The notes under the pieces were generated by a model that worked only from the letters and a program-made list of their open reading frames with translations, was not told where the DNA came from and did not search any database. Position numbers and translations under genes: made by a program. A stretch of 21,001 nucleotides of DNA from positions 1 through 21,001 of the forward strand of contig JAWLGJ010000049.1 in assembly GCA_041685145.1 (NCBI GenBank), given 5' to 3'. Positions 13,035-20,529 of the stretch are shown here, in pieces. Source of the DNA: JAWLGJ01 sp041685145 (GTDB lineage Bacteria > Pseudomonadota > Alphaproteobacteria > Rhodospirillales > Magnetospirillaceae). Positions within the stretch are counted from its first letter, which is position 1; each line of letters begins with the position of its first letter.

Positions 13035-15806
13035 TTGGGCCGCATCCGCCAGCAGCGCGAGATCATCGACCGCCGCGCCCTCATCGCGCGGTTGGACGCG
13101 CTCGACCTTCCGGCCCTGCCGAAATACAAGCGCCGCGCCACCGCCCTGGCGGTGTTCAAGGAGGCGCTGGCGCAGGGACGCGAGGAGGTGCAAAGGCGCT
13201 TCGACACCCGCGGCATGGGCACCGAGACGGTGCGCGAGAACTGTTTCCTTATCGACCAGCTTGTGCGCGTCATCCATGACTTCGCCGCCAAGCGGGTGTT
13301 CCAGCAGGGGGTGCGGACCACCGGCGAGCTTTTGTCCATCGTCGCCGTCGGCGGCTATGGCCGCGGCGAACTGAGCCCGCATTCCGACATCGACCTGCTG
13401 TTCCTGCTGCCCTACAAGAAGACGCCCTATTCCGAGCAGCTTGTGGAATACATCCTCTACATGCTGTGGGATCTGGGCCTGAAGGTCGGCCACGCCACCC
13501 GCTCGGTGGACGAATGCATCCGCCAGGCCCGCGCCGACATGACCATCCGCACGGCGCTGCTGGAATCGCGCTGGCTGTGGGGGGACCAGGCGCTCTACAA
13601 GCAGTTCCGGCGGCGCTACCGCGCCGCGGTCGTCGAGGGCAGCCAGGGCGAGTTCGGCGAGGCCAAGCTGGCCGAGCGTGACGCCCGCCACGAGAAGATG
13701 GGCGATTCGCGCTATGTGCTGGAACCCAACATCAAGGAGGGCAAGGGCGGCCTGCGCGACCTGCACACCCTGTATTGGATCGCGCGCTATCTCTACGACA
13801 TCGACGACGTGCGGCAGTTGGCGCGGCGCGGCGTCATCGGCCGCGACGCCGCCACCCGCTTCGCCAAGGCGCAGTATTTCCTGTGGACGGTGCGCTGCCA
13901 CCTGCACTACCTGACCGGGCGCATGGAGGACCGGCTGACCTTCGACGTCCAGCCCGAGATCGGGCGGCGCATGGGCTACACCGACCACGCCGGCGCCAAG
14001 GGCGTCGAGCGCTTCATGAAGCACTATTTCCTCATCGCCAAGGACGTCGGCGACCTGACCCGCATCTTCTGCGCCGTGCTGGAGGAGCAGAACCGCCGCC
14101 GGCCGCCGGAGCTGCTCTCGCGGCTGCTGTTCATGCGCCGGCACAATGTCGAGGGCTTCCGGCTGGAGGGCAACCGGCTCAACGTCGCCGCCGCCGAGGA
14201 CTTCCGCCGCGATCCGGTGAAGCTGATCCGGCTGTTCCACACCGCGCTGACCAACAGCCTGGACATCCACCCCAAGGCGTTGTCGCTGGTCACCCAGAAC
14301 CTGAAGCTGATCGACAACGCCCTGCGCGACCGCCCCGAGGCCAACCGCCTGTTCCTCGACATGCTGACCTCGCGCACCGACCCCGAATTCGCGCTGCGGC
14401 TGATGAACGAGGCCGGCGTGCTGGGCCGCTTCATCCCCGATTTCGGGCGGGTGGTGGCGCAGATGCAGTACGACATGTACCACGTCTACACCGTCGACGA
14501 GCACACCCTGCAGGCCATCGGCATCCTGCACCGCATCGAGGAGGGCCGCCTGGCCGAGGAGGCGCCGGTGGCCAGCACGGTGGTGCACAAGGTGCGCTCG
14601 CGCGAGGTCCTGTACCTGGCGGTGTTCCTGCACGACATCGCCAAGGGGCGCGGCGGCGACCATTCCGAGATCGGCGCCGAGGTTGCCCACAAGCTCTGCC
14701 CGCGCTTCGGTCTCGGGCCCGAGGACACCGCGACGGTGGCCTGGCTGGTGCGCCACCACCTGTTGATGAGCCGCACCGCCTTCAAGCGCGACATCGACGA
14801 CCCCAAGACCATCGCCGACTTCGCCGCCACGGTGCAGAGCCTGGAGCGCCTGCGCCTGCTGCTGGTGCTGACGGTGGCCGACATCCGCGCCGTGGGGCCG
14901 AATGTCTGGAACAGTTGGAAGGCCGGCCTGCTGCGCGAACTGTATCTGCGCGCCGAGGACCGGCTGTCGGGCGGCCTGGCGGTGGAGCACCGCGGCGAGC
15001 GCGTCGACGCCGCCCAGGCGGCCCTGCGCGCCGCCCTGGAGGCCGAGGGCTGGGCGGCGGCGGACATCGACGACCACCTGGCGCGGGGCTATCCCAGCTA
15101 TTGGGTGCTGTTCGACACCGGCGCCCATCTGCGCCACGCGCGCATGGTGCGCCGCGCCGAGCGCGAGTCCCGCGCCCTGACCGTCGCCAGCCGCATCGAC
15201 CGCGAGCGCGGCGCCACCGAAATCACCATCTACACCGGCGACCATCCGGGGCTGTTCTCGCGCATCGCCGGGGCGATGGCGGTGATCGGCGCCACCATCG
15301 TCGACGCCAAGATCGTCACCCTCGCCAACGGCATGGCGCTGGACACCTTCTGGATCCAGAACGCCGAGGGCGGGCCCGTCGACGGCGCCGAGAAGCTGAA
15401 GCGCCTGGAAGGGACGATCGAGCGGGCGCTGTCGGGGCGCATTGACCTGGCGGCCGAGATCCGCACCCGTGGTCCGGCGCTGCCGTCGCGCACCCAGGTG
15501 TTCACGGTGGAGCCCCGGGTCATCATCGACAACGAGGCCAGCAAGACCCACACCGTCATCGAGGTCGCCGGCCGCGACCGGCCGGGGCTGCTCCATGCCC
15601 TAACCGGCGCCATCACCGACCTCAACCTGCAGATCTCCAGCGCCCACATCTCCACCTATGGCGAGCGGGCCGTCGACGCCTTCTACGTCAAGGATCTGTT
15701 CGGGCTGAAGGTCCGCCACCAGGCCAAGCTGAGGCAGATTCGCGAGCGCCTGCTGGCGGTGCTCGCCGAGGAGGTGGAGCCGGCGAAGACGGCGGCGGCC
15801 GAATAG
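13035..15806 (+). CDS. glnD: bifunctional uridylyltransferase / uridylyl-removing enzyme GlnD
   Basis: GlnD senses glutamine and uridylylates or deuridylylates PII proteins (GlnB/GlnK), setting nitrogen status for NtrBC, glutamine synthetase adenylylation and often nitrogenase control. With TTG 13035 it has 923 residues, normal for alphaproteobacteria. The nucleotidyltransferase motif GGYGRGELSPHSDIDLLFL lies at about 106-124. The GlnD PII-UTase linker follows (EPNIKEGKGGLRDLHTLYW). The HD domain (VFLHDIAKGRGGDHSEIG, about 530-548) carries the UR activity. Two C-terminal ACT domains (TGDHPGLFSRIAGAMAVIG from about 733; GRDRPGLLHALTGAITDLNL from about 843) bind glutamine. All key residues look intact. 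An upstream extension of the frame is arginine/glycine-rich and precedes the candidate promoter, so I reject it. Together with rpoN and ptsN this gives three nitrogen-control genes in the window. Confidence 0.97.
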   Translation: MGRIRQQREIIDRRALIARLDALDLPALPKYKRRATALAVFKEALAQGREEVQRRFDTRGMGTETVRENCFLIDQLVRVIHDFAAKRVFQQGVRTTGELLSIVAVGGYGRGELSPHSDIDLLFLLPYKKTPYSEQLVEYILYMLWDLGLKVGHATRSVDECIRQARADMTIRTALLESRWLWGDQALYKQFRRRYRAAVVEGSQGEFGEAKLAERDARHEKMGDSRYVLEPNIKEGKGGLRDLHTLYWIARYLYDIDDVRQLARRGVIGRDAATRFAKAQYFLWTVRCHLHYLTGRMEDRLTFDVQPEIGRRMGYTDHAGAKGVERFMKHYFLIAKDVGDLTRIFCAVLEEQNRRRPPELLSRLLFMRRHNVEGFRLEGNRLNVAAAEDFRRDPVKLIRLFHTALTNSLDIHPKALSLVTQNLKLIDNALRDRPEANRLFLDMLTSRTDPEFALRLMNEAGVLGRFIPDFGRVVAQMQYDMYHVYTVDEHTLQAIGILHRIEEGRLAEEAPVASTVVHKVRSREVLYLAVFLHDIAKGRGGDHSEIGAEVAHKLCPRFGLGPEDTATVAWLVRHHLLMSRTAFKRDIDDPKTIADFAATVQSLERLRLLLVLTVADIRAVGPNVWNSWKAGLLRELYLRAEDRLSGGLAVEHRGERVDAAQAALRAALEAEGWAAADIDDHLARGYPSYWVLFDTGAHLRHARMVRRAERESRALTVASRIDRERGATEITIYTGDHPGLFSRIAGAMAVIGATIVDAKIVTLANGMALDTFWIQNAEGGPVDGAEKLKRLEGTIERALSGRIDLAAEIRTRGPALPSRTQVFTVEPRVIIDNEASKTHTVIEVAGRDRPGLLHALTGAITDLNLQISSAHISTYGERAVDAFYVKDLFGLKVRHQAKLRQIRERLLAVLAEEVEPAKTAAAE

Positions 15807-15820
15807 CCGCCGCCGATGCC

Positions 15821-16072
15821 TCAGCCGTCGCCGAGGCGCCCGGCGCGGCGCGCATAGGCCAGTGTGCGGGCGGCGCGCTGCAACTCGCCGATCAGGTGGT
15901 GCATTTGCGCCGCCACCTCGGCCTCGTCGGCGTGGGGCGGGGCGGGGCGGGGCCCGCTGCGGCTGAGGGCGTCGGCCTGCGCCGCCACCTTCAGCGCCAG
16001 CGAGTTGAGTTCGTAGGCAAGGACGTTGAGATTGTCGACGGCAGGCTCGGGATGCTGGGTCTGCCTGTGCAT
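15821..16072 (-). CDS. small hypothetical helical protein (83 aa)
   Basis: I do not recognise a family. The protein has 83 residues. An N-terminal polar segment is followed by a helix-like stretch VDNLNVLAYELNSLALKVAA (about 12-31), an Ala/Pro/Gly linker (about 38-48), and a second amphipathic helix EVAAQMHHLIGELQRAARTL (about 52-71), then a basic tail. There is no signal peptide or membrane segment. The residue pattern is protein-like, with regular Leu/Ala spacing and no run of Arg or Pro, unlike most antisense frames here. The start is ATG 16072 with a G-rich stretch 10-15 nt upstream. It is convergent with glnD (14-nt gap) and divergent from the DUF1848 gene. It could be a small two-helix coiled-coil protein. 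Confidence 0.6.
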   Translation of the reverse strand: MHRQTQHPEPAVDNLNVLAYELNSLALKVAAQADALSRSGPRPAPPHADEAEVAAQMHHLIGELQRAARTLAYARRAGRLGDG

Positions 16073-16320
16073 GGACGGATGCCCCCCGGAGTTGCGATGG
16101 CGTTTGTTTCGGTATCGGGCGATGGCGGCGCCGGCGCGCCGCGTCGTCGCACCATATACACGTCGCGCCCGGCCGTGACCGCCCCCCCATTCGTGCTACC
16201 TTCTTACGGCAGGGTGTTGCCACCGTGGGCGGCGGATGCGGTGCAGCATCGCCGCCCGTCCCGACGCCCCCGACCCTTGGGGCCGTCACGCCGCACCGCA
16301 GCAGAGCCCGACGCCCGCCG
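16073..16320. other. divergent intergenic region, small protein / DUF1848
   Basis: This 248-nt spacer must hold the start signals of both divergent genes. A TATATG-like -10 for the small minus-strand gene is visible (about 16154-16160), but I find no convincing -35. No ribosome site precedes the DUF1848 ATG. GC-rich palindromes occur around 16125-16145. I see no RNA gene. Confidence 0.35.
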
Positions 16321-17202
16321 ATGATCGTTTCCGCCAGCTACCGCACCGACATTCCGGCCTTTTTCGCCCCCTGGTTCGCCAAGCGGTTCCGGGCAGGCTT
16401 CTGCCGGGTGGTCAACCCCTATGGCGGCCAAAGCCACGAGGTGCGGCTGCGCGACGGCGTCGACGGCTATGTCTTCTGGACGCGCAACGCCGAGCCCTTT
16501 TTGGATGCGCTGGAACTGGTGCGCGGCGCGGGGCTGCCCTTCGTCGTCCAGCACACCCTCACCGCCTATCCGCGCCCGCTGGAGGCGGCGGTGGTCGCCC
16601 CCGGGCGCGCCCTGGCGACCATGCGGGCGCTGGCCGGGCGTTACGGGCCGCGGGCGGTGGTGTGGCGCTATGATCCGGTGCTCGTCAGCGAGCTGACGCC
16701 GCCGGACTGGCACGCGGCCAATTTCCGCCGCCTCGCCGCCGCCCTGCGCGGCGTGGTCGACGAGGTGGTGATCTCGCACGCCCACATCTATCGCAAGAGC
16801 GCCCGCAACCTCGACCAGGCGGCGCGGCGGCACGGCTTCGCGTGGCACGACCCCGCCGACGAGGCCAAGCGCGCCCTGACCGCGCGCCTGGCCGCCATCG
16901 CCGCCGGGCACGGCATGACGCTGACGGTGTGTTCGCAGACTCCCTATCTGGCCGGCGCCGCGCGCGCCGCCGCCTGCGTCGACGCCGCGCGGCTGATGGC
17001 CGTCGGCGGGCGCGGCTTCTCGTTCCGCGTCAAGGGCAACCGCCCGGGCTGCGCCTGCGCCGAATCGCGCGACATCGGCGCCTATGACACCTGCGCGCAG
17101 GGCTGTGCCTATTGCTACGCCGTCTCCTCGCGGGCGGCGGCGAAGGCGAACCTGGCCCGCCACGACCCCGACTCGCCCTTCCTGCTGCCGCCGCGCCGCT
17201 GA
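16321..17202 (+). CDS. DUF1848 family protein with C-terminal radical-SAM-like CX3CX2C motif
   Basis: This is a 293-residue member of DUF1848 (PF08902), function unknown. The N terminus has the family signature IVSASYRTDIPAFFAPWF, then NPYGG, VFWTRNAEPFL, QHTLTAYPRPLE and VWRYDPVL; the middle has VISHAHIYRK. The C terminus carries five cysteines: C244-x-C246, then C258-x3-C262-x2-C265 within CAQGCAYCYA. The CX3CX2C spacing matches the [4Fe-4S] motif of radical-SAM enzymes, which normally lies at the N terminus; Pfam notes the same resemblance for the family. A permuted or radical-SAM-like Fe-S enzyme is an inference. The start is ATG 16321, which gives the conserved N terminus; upstream codons look non-coding. 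It ends 20 nt from yggS, which points the opposite way. Confidence 0.88.
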   Translation: MIVSASYRTDIPAFFAPWFAKRFRAGFCRVVNPYGGQSHEVRLRDGVDGYVFWTRNAEPFLDALELVRGAGLPFVVQHTLTAYPRPLEAAVVAPGRALATMRALAGRYGPRAVVWRYDPVLVSELTPPDWHAANFRRLAAALRGVVDEVVISHAHIYRKSARNLDQAARRHGFAWHDPADEAKRALTARLAAIAAGHGMTLTVCSQTPYLAGAARAAACVDAARLMAVGGRGFSFRVKGNRPGCACAESRDIGAYDTCAQGCAYCYAVSSRAAAKANLARHDPDSPFLLPPRR

Positions 17203-17222
17203 CGGGCGTGGGCCGGCAACGT

Positions 17223-17885
17223 CTAAGCCCGCTCGCCGAAGATGGCCGTGCCGACGCGGACATGGGTGGCGCCGGCGGCGACGGCCTGGGGGAAATCGTC
17301 GCTCATGCCCATGCTGACCATCGACAGGTCGTTGCGGGCGGCGATCGCCGCCAGCAGGCGGAAATGCGGCATGGGGTCGTCGTCGAGGGGCGGAATGCAC
17401 ATCACCCCCGCCACCGGCAGCGCCAGTTCGTCCCGGCACAGCGCGATGAGGGCGTCGGCGGCGTCGGGGTCGACGCCGGCCTTCTGCGGCTCGCGGCCGG
17501 TGTTGACCTGCACCAGGCAGCGCGGCCGGCGGCCGCTGCGCATCATCTCGCGCGCCAGGGCGCGGGCCAGCTTTTCGCGGTCGACGGTCTCGATGACGTC
17601 GAACAGCGCCACCGCCTCGCGCACCTTGTTGGTCTGCAACGGCCCGATGAGGTGCAGTTCGACGCCCGGAAAGGCGGCGCGCAGCGGCGGCCACTTGGCC
17701 TGCGCCTCCTGGACGCGATTCTCGCCGAAGACGCGGTGCCCGGCCTCCAGCACCGGGCGGATGCGCTCGGGCCCGTGCACCTTGCTGACCGCCACCAGCG
17801 TCACCGCCACCGGCGGGCGCCCCACGGCGCGGGCGGCGGCGGCGACGGCCTCGGCGACCGTCTTGTAATTGTCGGTTACGCTCAT
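17223..17885 (-). CDS. YggS family pyridoxal phosphate homeostasis protein
   Basis: This is a PLP-binding protein of the YggS/PROSC family, an alanine-racemase-like TIM barrel that carries PLP and keeps vitamin B6 and amino-acid pools in balance, with no known enzymatic reaction. It has 220 residues. The PLP lysine is K35 in TLVAVSKV, followed by GHRVFGENRVQEAQAKW, ELHLIGPLQTNK, VIETVDREKLA, CLVQVNTGREPQKAGV, GVMCIPP, LSMVSMGMSDDFPQAVAAGA and the phosphate-binding end THVRVGTAIFGER. I chose ATG 17885 because a GGGAGCAGG ribosome site precedes it and the family begins here; a longer frame adds thirteen Arg-rich residues. It is divergent from the ThiE-like gene (92-nt gap). Confidence 0.95.
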   Translation of the reverse strand: MSVTDNYKTVAEAVAAAARAVGRPPVAVTLVAVSKVHGPERIRPVLEAGHRVFGENRVQEAQAKWPPLRAAFPGVELHLIGPLQTNKVREAVALFDVIETVDREKLARALAREMMRSGRRPRCLVQVNTGREPQKAGVDPDAADALIALCRDELALPVAGVMCIPPLDDDPMPHFRLLAAIAARNDLSMVSMGMSDDFPQAVAAGATHVRVGTAIFGERA

Positions 17886-17977
17886 CCTGCTCCCGCGATG
17901 TCCAGAGTGAAGGCGGCGGAGCATAACACACCCGCCGGCCCGTGGCGTCGCGGCCGCCGCCGGCCTATGCTGCGGGC

Positions 17978-18670
17978 ATGACCGATACCCGGCGACTGCC
18001 GCCGCTGCTGATGCTCACCGACGACGTCCGGCTGCCCGACCCGCTGGCGGCGGCGGCGCGGCTGCCGGCGGGCGCGGCGGTGGTGCTGCGCCACTACGGG
18101 CGGCCGGCGCCGGAGCGCCGGGCCCTGGGCCGGGCGCTGGCGGCGTTGTGCCGGCGGCGGCGCCTGCGGCTGCTGGTCGCCGCCGACTGGCGGCTGGCGG
18201 CGGCGGTGGGGGCCGACGGCCTGCACCTGCCGGAGGGGCTGGCGCGCGGCGGCGCCGGGCTGGCGGCGGCGCTGGCGTGGCGGCGGCAGGGGGGGCGACT
18301 GCTGACCGTGGCCGCGCATGGCGCGGCGGGATTGACGCGGGCGCGGCGCCTGGGCGCCGACGCGGCGCTGCTATCGCCGGTCTTCGCCACCGCCAGCCAT
18401 CCCGGCGCCCGCCCCCTGGGGCCGGTGCGCTTCGCCGCCCTGTGCCGGGCGGCGGGGCTGCCGGTCTATGCCCTGGGCGGGGTGGCGGCGGCGACGGCGC
18501 CGCGGCTGCGCGGCAGCGGCGCCGCCGGCGTCGCCGCCATCGGGGCGTTGGCCGGCGGCGAGCCGACAACGCACCGGATGGCGGCGCCCTGCGCGGCCAG
18601 AGCCGATCCCTTTCGCACGGGACCGGCCCTGGCGTCTCTTGGTCCTAGAAACCGAGCGCGAAGCCGGTGA
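17978..18670 (+). CDS. ThiE/TenI-like thiamine phosphate synthase family protein
   Basis: This is a TIM-barrel protein of the thiamine phosphate synthase / TenI superfamily, 230 residues. Recognisable pieces are LLMLTDD, VGADGLHLPEG, RLLTVAAHGAAGLTRARRLG, ALLSPVFATASHPGARPLGP and LPVYALGGVAAATA. Several positions used by true ThiE differ: the loop that usually ends GQ is LPEG, and the xTxTK phosphate loop is ATASHPG. The protein may therefore be TenI-like or a non-canonical paralog rather than the TMP-forming enzyme. After about residue 195 the sequence (GEPTTHRMAAPCAARADPF onward) leaves the family, looks like read-through, and its last 26 nt overlap the 3' end of the convergent porin gene. 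The start is ATG 17978. Confidence 0.78.
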   Translation: MTDTRRLPPLLMLTDDVRLPDPLAAAARLPAGAAVVLRHYGRPAPERRALGRALAALCRRRRLRLLVAADWRLAAAVGADGLHLPEGLARGGAGLAAALAWRRQGGRLLTVAAHGAAGLTRARRLGADAALLSPVFATASHPGARPLGPVRFAALCRAAGLPVYALGGVAAATAPRLRGSGAAGVAAIGALAGGEPTTHRMAAPCAARADPFRTGPALASLGPRNRARSR

Positions 18671-19679
18671 TGGCGGTCCAGCCGTCGTTCTCGTTGCCGG
18701 CGTCGTCGATGAACTCGGCGCGGGCGAGGCTGCTCTTCCAGTCGACGCCCGGCCCCAGGGTCCAGCGGAACGAACCCTGGAAGATTTCGCGCTCGGCCGG
18801 CCCGGCGTCGGTTTCGCTGGTGTAGTAGCCGACGCTGGCCGCCCACGGCCCCTCGCCGTAGGAGCCGGCGATCTCCCAGGCGTCGCCCTCGGCGCCGACA
18901 TTCGACAGCCGCCCGACATCGGCGCCCGAGGCGTCGTAGTACGAGGCGCCGACGACGAAGCCGCCGAAGCCGCCCTGGGCGCCGAGATTAAGGGCCTCGA
19001 TGTCGTCGGAGTCGGCGAACAGGTAGCCGGCCGACAGCTTCACCGACATGTCGTCGAATTCGTTGGCGTATTGCGCCGCCACCGCATAGGCGGAGTCGTT
19101 GGCGTCCGGCGGCATCGCCTGCACGCCCTGGCGGCCGGCGCCCATGTCGGGGATGAGGCTGGCGCCGACGACGAGGCCGGCGAAATTGACCGAGGTGTAG
19201 CTGACCTTGTTGGTGTCGTCGATGTCGTAGATGGCGGTGGCGTTGGGGGCGCTGTTGGTGGTGACGCTGTCCAGCACCCACTTGCCGACGACGACGTCGC
19301 CGTCCTGCAGGCCGACGCCCACATCCGGCGCGGCGACATGCAGAAGCTGCCCGACATTGTCCTCGTTGCCGAGGATGACGCTGCCGAAGCCGCCCGACAT
19401 GGTCAGCAGCGCCTCGTCGTGCTTGTTGCCGACATCGACGTCCTGGGCCTCCAACTCGAAGCGCACACCGACCGTGACGCCGTTGTCGAGGGTGGTGGAG
19501 CCCTTGACGTGGATTTCCTTGTCGGACTGCTGATCCCAGTCGCCGACGTCCAGATCCTGGTCGGCGAAGCCGACCCACTCCTCCCAATAGCCGCCCAGGC
19601 CCAGCTCCACCTGGGCCTGCGCACCCCCCGCCAGGGCCAGGGCCGCGGCGGCGGTGGTCGCGAACAGGACTTTCCTCAT
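18645..19679 (-). CDS. outer-membrane porin
   Basis: This is a Gram-negative porin of the alphaproteobacterial general type, 344 residues. The signal peptide is clear (basic MRK, hydrophobic FATTAAAALALAGGA, cleavage near AQA-Q at about 22-23). The mature part alternates short beta strands and acidic/glycine loops (VELGLGGYWEEWVGF, GVTVGVRFELEAQDV, LTMSGGFGSVILGNEDN, a constriction-loop-like segment). The final strand, TAITGFALGF, ends in the C-terminal phenylalanine needed for BAM assembly. The mature chain is rich in Asp and Glu. ATG 19679 has a strong GGAGAGGAGAGG ribosome site 4 nt upstream; a longer frame to 19733 is basic and non-coding. Its 3' end overlaps the ThiE-like gene by 26 nt. 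Its upstream region is unusually AT-rich for the window. Confidence 0.92.
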   Translation of the reverse strand: MRKVLFATTAAAALALAGGAQAQVELGLGGYWEEWVGFADQDLDVGDWDQQSDKEIHVKGSTTLDNGVTVGVRFELEAQDVDVGNKHDEALLTMSGGFGSVILGNEDNVGQLLHVAAPDVGVGLQDGDVVVGKWVLDSVTTNSAPNATAIYDIDDTNKVSYTSVNFAGLVVGASLIPDMGAGRQGVQAMPPDANDSAYAVAAQYANEFDDMSVKLSAGYLFADSDDIEALNLGAQGGFGGFVVGASYYDASGADVGRLSNVGAEGDAWEIAGSYGEGPWAASVGYYTSETDAGPAEREIFQGSFRWTLGPGVDWKSSLARAEFIDDAGNENDGWTAITGFALGF

Positions 19680-19740
19680 GACCTCTCCTCTCCGTCTGGG
19701 GGCATGGCGCTGGCACCGCGGCCATGCGTGCACACAGGAT

Positions 19741-19780
19741 AGTCAAGGATGAATCCCGAGATGCCTACAGCAAGTCAAGG
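19741..19780 (-). repeat. direct repeat CCTTGACT, two copies 32 nt apart
   Basis: The octamer CCTTGACT occurs at 19780-19773 and again at 19748-19741 on the minus strand. The 32-nt spacing is close to three helical turns. One copy overlaps the candidate -35; the pair may be regulator sites or tandem promoter elements. Confidence 0.4.
19749..19778 (-). promoter_or_regulatory. candidate porin promoter
   Basis: On the minus strand TTGACT (19778-19773) and ATTCAT (19754-19749) are 18 nt apart, predicting a start near 19742 and a 5' leader of about 60 nt. The -35 is good, the -10 is weak. Confidence 0.35.
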
Positions 19781-19795
19781 TGTTGATGAAATACC

Positions 19796-19810
19796 GGCAA
19801 TGACATCGCC
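19796..19810. promoter_or_regulatory. operator-like near-palindrome upstream of the porin promoter
   Basis: GGCAATG and CATCGCC flank a central A; the arms differ at one position. The centre lies about 61 nt upstream of the predicted porin transcription start, a common position for an activator dimer. The binding protein is unknown. Confidence 0.35.
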
Positions 19811-20008
19811 AATGTGTGTCGTGGATGCCACATGACTTTTGCCGAAAGCCATAATGATCACATTCCGTTTGAGCCTATACTGGCTGTTTGCAGTTGCATT
19901 GGAATTAATACTTATGCGAACCAGTCCATCCCGATGGCGAGGGCGACGACACGGACGCGCCGGACGGTCTCCGGTCGGTCGGGCCGGTCCGGCGGGGGGC
20001 GGAAGGTG

Positions 20009-20524
20009 TCAGGCGGTGGAGGAGTCGGTGGCGACGGTCAGCCGGCTGCCGGGGCCGCAGGCGGCGAGCAGCGCGTGCAGGTCCGGCAGCGCCAGGGCGA
20101 CGCAGCCCTCGGTGGCGGCGTAGCCGGGGGCGGCGACGTGCAGGAAGATGGCGCTGCCGCGATGTGGCCGCGGCGGGTCGTCGTTGTGCCCCAGCACCGC
20201 CAGCAGGTCATAGAGGCCATCGTCGCGCCACAGGTGCTCGCAGCGGGCCGGGTGCGGCAGCCGGACGGGGCGGTTGTAGTCGGCGTGGGCGGGGTCATCG
20301 CACCAGCCGTCGGCGGGGGCGATCGGCGCCACCGGCAGGGCGGTCGCCGGCGGCGCGGCCAGGCGGTCGGGGCGGTACAAGACCCGCCGCAGCGGCAGCA
20401 CCCCCGCCGGGGTGGCCCCGTCGCCCTCGCGCTTGTCGGCGCGGACGCCGCCCCGCCCCAGCGCGCAGCGCCGGGCGTGGCCATTCCAGGTCAGCCGCCC
20501 CGACGGATGCACGCGGATGTCCAC
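20009..20524 (-). CDS. YkuD-type L,D-transpeptidase family protein
   Basis: The family makes 3-3 cross-links in peptidoglycan or attaches proteins to it. The protein has 171 residues, nearly all one YkuD domain: GRGGVRADKREGDGATPAG (about 24-42), a YNRPVRLP segment, HNDDP, and the catalytic region SAIFLHV...TEGCVALAL with His129 and Cys141. No signal peptide is visible at the chosen start, as in several short YkuD members, so export is unexplained. The start is GTG 20524, only 5 nt after the stop of the upstream gene; a longer frame is Arg/Gly-rich and overlaps that gene. The two are probably translationally coupled. Confidence 0.87.
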   Translation of the reverse strand: MDIRVHPSGRLTWNGHARRCALGRGGVRADKREGDGATPAGVLPLRRVLYRPDRLAAPPATALPVAPIAPADGWCDDPAHADYNRPVRLPHPARCEHLWRDDGLYDLLAVLGHNDDPPRPHRGSAIFLHVAAPGYAATEGCVALALPDLHALLAACGPGSRLTVATDSSTA

Positions 20525-20529
20525 GACGC

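Larger units (their letters stand above)
19680..20008. other. AT-richer 329-nt regulatory region upstream of the porin gene
   Basis: No gene is supported here. From about 19745 to 19925 the base composition drops to near half GC, in sharp contrast to its surroundings. It holds the porin leader and ribosome site, a repeated TTGACT box, a 15-bp near-palindrome, and several TATA-like hexamers on both strands. Short frames on the plus strand (for example a hydrophobic stretch at about 19860-19915) have no ribosome site and run into antisense of the neighbouring gene. Confidence 0.6.

Noticed and set aside
11287..13374. 695-codon plus-strand frame across purH into glnD
   Set aside because: Antisense to purH and out of frame with glnD; compositionally a GC-rich artefact.
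12858..15596. Very long open frame (912 codons) antisense to glnD
   Set aside because: It mirrors glnD codon structure in a GC-rich genome, is rich in Gln/His/Arg/Val, has no family motif, and glnD on the other strand is unmistakable.
19839..20123. Plus-strand TTG frame with a hydrophobic stretch, possible small membrane protein
   Set aside because: No ribosome site, and after about 30 residues it becomes Arg/Gly-rich antisense of the transpeptidase gene. The hydrophobic look probably reflects the AT-richer control region.
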